From assembly GCF_040436345.1 (NCBI RefSeq), contig NC_133218.1, positions 5,768,484-5,832,483 of the forward strand: a stretch of 64,000 nucleotides of DNA, given 5' to 3'. The stretch comes from Pagrus major (taxonomy: Eukaryota; Chordata; Actinopteri; Spariformes; Sparidae). Each line of letters begins with the position of its first letter. Positions within the stretch are counted from its first letter, which is position 1. Below the pieces are notes generated by a model. The model was given only the letters and a program-made list of their open reading frames with translations. It searched no databases and was not told the origin of the DNA. Positions 61,050-64,000 of the stretch are shown piece by piece. The translations under genes and the position numbers were made by a program.

Positions 61050-62592
61050 GTAAGTCTGCTCGGCTCTTTGGCTAAAATGACCCCTCGACTGATCAGGAAG
61101 AATGATGAGCAGTACAGGGACATTAGTGTTGTTTATTGTGATTATTAAAATCTTAAAAGCCATACTTTGAGTTAAATTTTCAATAACAGATAACCGTTGT
61201 ATTTTGTAATGAGTGAATGTGTCACAAAGTGTGTGTCCATGCTTTGGATGTTTTGTTCAATGGACTACTTCATGTTTTGTATTTCACTTATGTTATAGTA
61301 GAAGTAGAGTGATAGTATAGTAGTTTTAATATGTAATTGGTTGCAAGCCTTTAACCCAAGTGGTTGATTAACACACTCACTCAACATTTTTGCTTAAGAG
61401 GAGCTGTGGGGCATCTGTGTCATGAATCTTGGTTAAAGGACTTTAAATCAACATCAGTATTTAGCTTTATACCAGACTAAATTGACATGATTTGGCCAAA
61501 TATGTTTTAAATACTATGTTTTTCTGTATGTTTTAGTTTGAAGAATTCGCTTTATCAACAATTCTGTGCACTTAAAGGTACCAGGTCCAGTAAATCTATT
61601 TAGATAGAGTTAAAGTTTTGCCTCTGTCTGGAACAAAGACAGTAGGTGAACATGACTTACCAAAAACAAAATTTAACATTGCATTAATGTTCACTGGTAT
61701 AAATTAATTTTACTGCATATTTTGAGAAAAATATCAATTTGAGTTACAGAAAGAGCACAGACATATGTCATTCCTTGCCACTTGGATTTGGGAATAGAGT
61801 CGCAGTTAACAGAGTTTTCATCCAGACGACTAAGGAGTCTTTTAGGATTATGAAATTAACTTCAGAACAGTCAAAGGCAACATGCACACCACCTGCTTTA
61901 TCTCTGTTTGTCGTGCAAGGAATACAGATGATCAATGTTTCAGTCACAGAGTTTCTCAATCTTGGGAAAGTTCTTTATCACAGCCATAAATGTTGTTTAA
62001 AGACTGATCTTCTGGGTTTTTATAAATATAAACCAGGCACTTATTTTGCAAAAAATCAGATGCTATTCATGTTATTCAGTTTTGAATTTAATTTGGGCTA
62101 GACGGGGCTAGGTGTTTTAGGATAATTTTACATAAATGTCCAGGAATGGTAACAGGTTAAGTATGTCATTCAAACTAAATAAAGGTAATACAACAGGAAC
62201 AAACTAGATTGGGTTATTCAGTTTTATAGTTGTGTCAGGCTCTTGTAAGAGGATGTTCTTCTCCACTGATGCATAAAGAAACCTCTCTTCATCTTTAACA
62301 TTTCACTGAGCCAATACAAAACAATTATTTCACTCATAGAGGCAATTCAAGGTGCTTTATATAAAGAAGTTACTATAAGAAATGTTTGTGTTGATCAGTT
62401 ATGTAGATTTCGCAATATGCCAATAACTGGGTTAATGCATTTCTGTTTCCATGGCCTCTTCTAACAAACTCTGACTTGAACAAACTAAACGTCTGGACGA
62501 CTCTGAAAGAAAGACTTCACTCTGCAGAGTCTCACACAGCAGTTTGATGTGCTCATGTTCTGTTCGTGCCAATTCTTCTTCTGTCTTCACAG

Positions 62593-62633
62593 TGTTGGTG
62601 AAGCTGCTGTGAGACGCTGCAACCATGGCTGCT
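62593..62633 (+). CDS. rlbp1: rlbp1 exon with start codon (Met-Ala-Ala)
   Basis: The acceptor CTTCACAG (62585-62592) is followed by 32 bases of UTR, then ATGGCTGCT|GTAAGT. Coding begins at 62625 in a good context (ACCATGG). Three codons are read before the donor; the phase is 0, matching the next exon. Confidence 0.8.
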
Positions 62634-63943
62634 GTAAGTTTAATCACTCTGAAACAATTCAACAGAGAGCACTTCAGTGTCACCTTGTCTCTGTTTAAGC
62701 TCTCTCATCACAGTCTGGCCTCTCTTCACTGGTGGAGCATCAGCTCCTGGAGGTCTGACTGTCAGCGCATGATGCTGCTTAAAGCTGTTATTGTGCCGGT
62801 AGATGCTGGCTCTGGGATGGACCCTTAAGCTGTTTTTTAAGAAGTGGCTTTAGAAGTCCTTTCTGTAATCATGTGAAGCAGATTAAGCAGCCGTCCACCG
62901 TGAATCGTTTGGGGTCTCAGATAGGTTTCTCGACTAAAAGTCATTATAACGAGCTGCTGTGGAAGTGTTCAAGCAGTAAAGCATGTATAATAATATCGCT
63001 CTCGCTTTGTTTCATAAAATGCATCTGCTGTGATGTTAAAGACAAGGGTAGAAGCAGTGAAGGAATGTAACTAAGTACATTTACTCAAGTACAATTTTGA
63101 GGTACTTCTATATGTTTTTCCATTTTCTGCTACTTTATAATCCCACTTAAGTATCAATGATACTTAAGTGCATTTAATGTCAAGAGCCTTGGGGAGCAAT
63201 GGAATACATGTTACTGGATTACTGATTTAGGATACAAAATAAAAGGTAACTGTTAAGTTACAGAGGAAGTAATCAGATACAGATACATTCAGTAAAAAAG
63301 AGGATTACAAACAGGATTACAATTTTGAAATAAAGTATGATATACTTGTCTGTAACTATGCGCATGTACACATGACAACGCTACATGAGTCACACATCAT
63401 CAATCTGGTCTGAGTGAAACCAAATACGCTCGTTATTCATCTTATTGACGTCTTTTCTCTCGTCTTTATTTGCACATGTTTGGTATTGAAGTAATCCAAA
63501 AGTAACGGAAAGTAATCAAGTTACAGAGGTAGAGGTAATTAGTAACTTTATTGGAATCCATTTTTAAAGTAACCCTCCCAACCCTCAAGTTTACTCAAGT
63601 ACTATTTGTATGGGTAACTTTCATTTTTACCAAACTAATATTTTAACACAAAATCTTTACTTTTACTCAAACGTGACTTTTGAGCACTTTTTACATCACT
63701 GGGTAAAGGATGAGTTATGGCAGTATACCCAAGAAACTATTAGATAATCTGATGATAATAACCTGCACAAGCTGATATGATAGTAACATTTTTAACAAAT
63801 TTGTGTTTTCACAGACTGGATCTTACCGTATGGTGTCGGAGGAGGAGCAGGCCATGAGGTCTAAGCTGGAGCATCTGACAGTGAAGGATCATGGGCCAGT
63901 GTTTGGGCCCTGCCACAAGCTGCCCGGTCACACTGTGCAAAAG
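62625..63943 (+). CDS. rlbp1: Retinaldehyde-binding protein 1 (CRALBP), 5' part only
   Basis: Coding so far is 62625-62633 joined to 63815-63943, 46 residues; the remainder lies beyond the window. RLBP1 carries 11-cis-retinal and 11-cis-retinol in RPE and Mueller glia and is needed for chromophore regeneration in the visual cycle. The visible N-terminus reads MAA then [20 protein letters not shown] and [20 protein letters not shown], closely matching vertebrate CRALBP, where an [19 protein letters not shown] block begins the protein. The CRAL-TRIO lipid-binding domain would be coded by later exons. Fish have two paralogues and this fragment does not decide which. Confidence 0.9.
63050..63720. 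repeat. Teleost dispersed repeat (AGTAC family), two pieces in rlbp1 intron 2
   Basis: 'gaaggaatgtaactaagtacatttactcaagtacaattttgaggtactt' at 63059 and 'tttactcaagtactatttgtatgggtaactttca' at 63590. The middle (63190-63580), with 'ggaagtaatcagatacagatac', looks like a second nested insertion. Confidence 0.6.
63815..63943 (+). CDS. rlbp1: rlbp1 second coding exon
   Basis: 129 nt, 43 codons. The acceptor is TTTTCACAG|ACTGG and the donor CAAAAG|GTAAGA. It encodes [12 protein letters not shown] and continues to LPGHTVQK. The phase is 0 at both ends. Confidence 0.92.
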
Positions 63944-64000
63944 GTAAGAAATAATAACTGAAGCATATACAAATCTAATTATTTTTAAAAAGTACTGTAC

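Overview
This is vertebrate nuclear DNA, almost certainly from a ray-finned (percomorph-like) fish. Long GT-AG introns, many CA/CT microsatellites, very sparse coding sequence and several dispersed repeat families that I recognise as typical of teleosts all point that way. There are no bacterial operons, CRISPR arrays or phage genes. Four protein-coding genes can be assembled exon by exon with consistent splice phases.

Layout. (1) smad6, minus strand, four coding exons between 990 and 23398: an inhibitory SMAD of the BMP pathway, 505 codons, with an 18.3 kb third intron and a GC-rich first exon and leader. (2) About 24.1-42.69 kb: an 18 kb gene desert upstream of smad6. It holds a long CT-repeat block, a candidate BMP-response module, a cluster of related repeat copies, MITEs, a LINE 3' fragment and a SINE. 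(3) tmem208, minus strand, six exons between 43225 and 47390: a complete 173-residue ER membrane protein. (4) slc39a1 (ZIP1-type zinc importer), plus strand, four coding exons between 49305 and 54606, divergent from tmem208 with 1.9 kb between start codons. (5) 56.3-60.9 kb: repeat-rich intergenic DNA. (6) The 5' end of rlbp1 (CRALBP, retinoid carrier), plus strand: a probable non-coding exon ending at 61049, the start codon at 62625 and the first large coding exon at 63815-63943; the rest lies beyond the window.

The four genes do not form one pathway. In human the orthologues lie on 15q (SMAD6, RLBP1), 16q (TMEM208) and 1q (SLC39A1), so this linkage is a fish arrangement. I found no new multi-gene system. 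The points most worth a second look are: a GCCGCC-N5-GTCTAGAC element upstream of smad6 that fits BMP autoregulation; a roughly 30-residue Gly/His/Ser insertion inside the conserved MH2 domain of smad6; overlapping upstream ORFs in the probable smad6 leader; a 561 bp foldback transposon with a helix-turn-helix ORF in a tmem208 intron; a TG-repeat in place of the polypyrimidine tract at the last tmem208 acceptor; and paired TAATCC motifs at the rlbp1 promoter.
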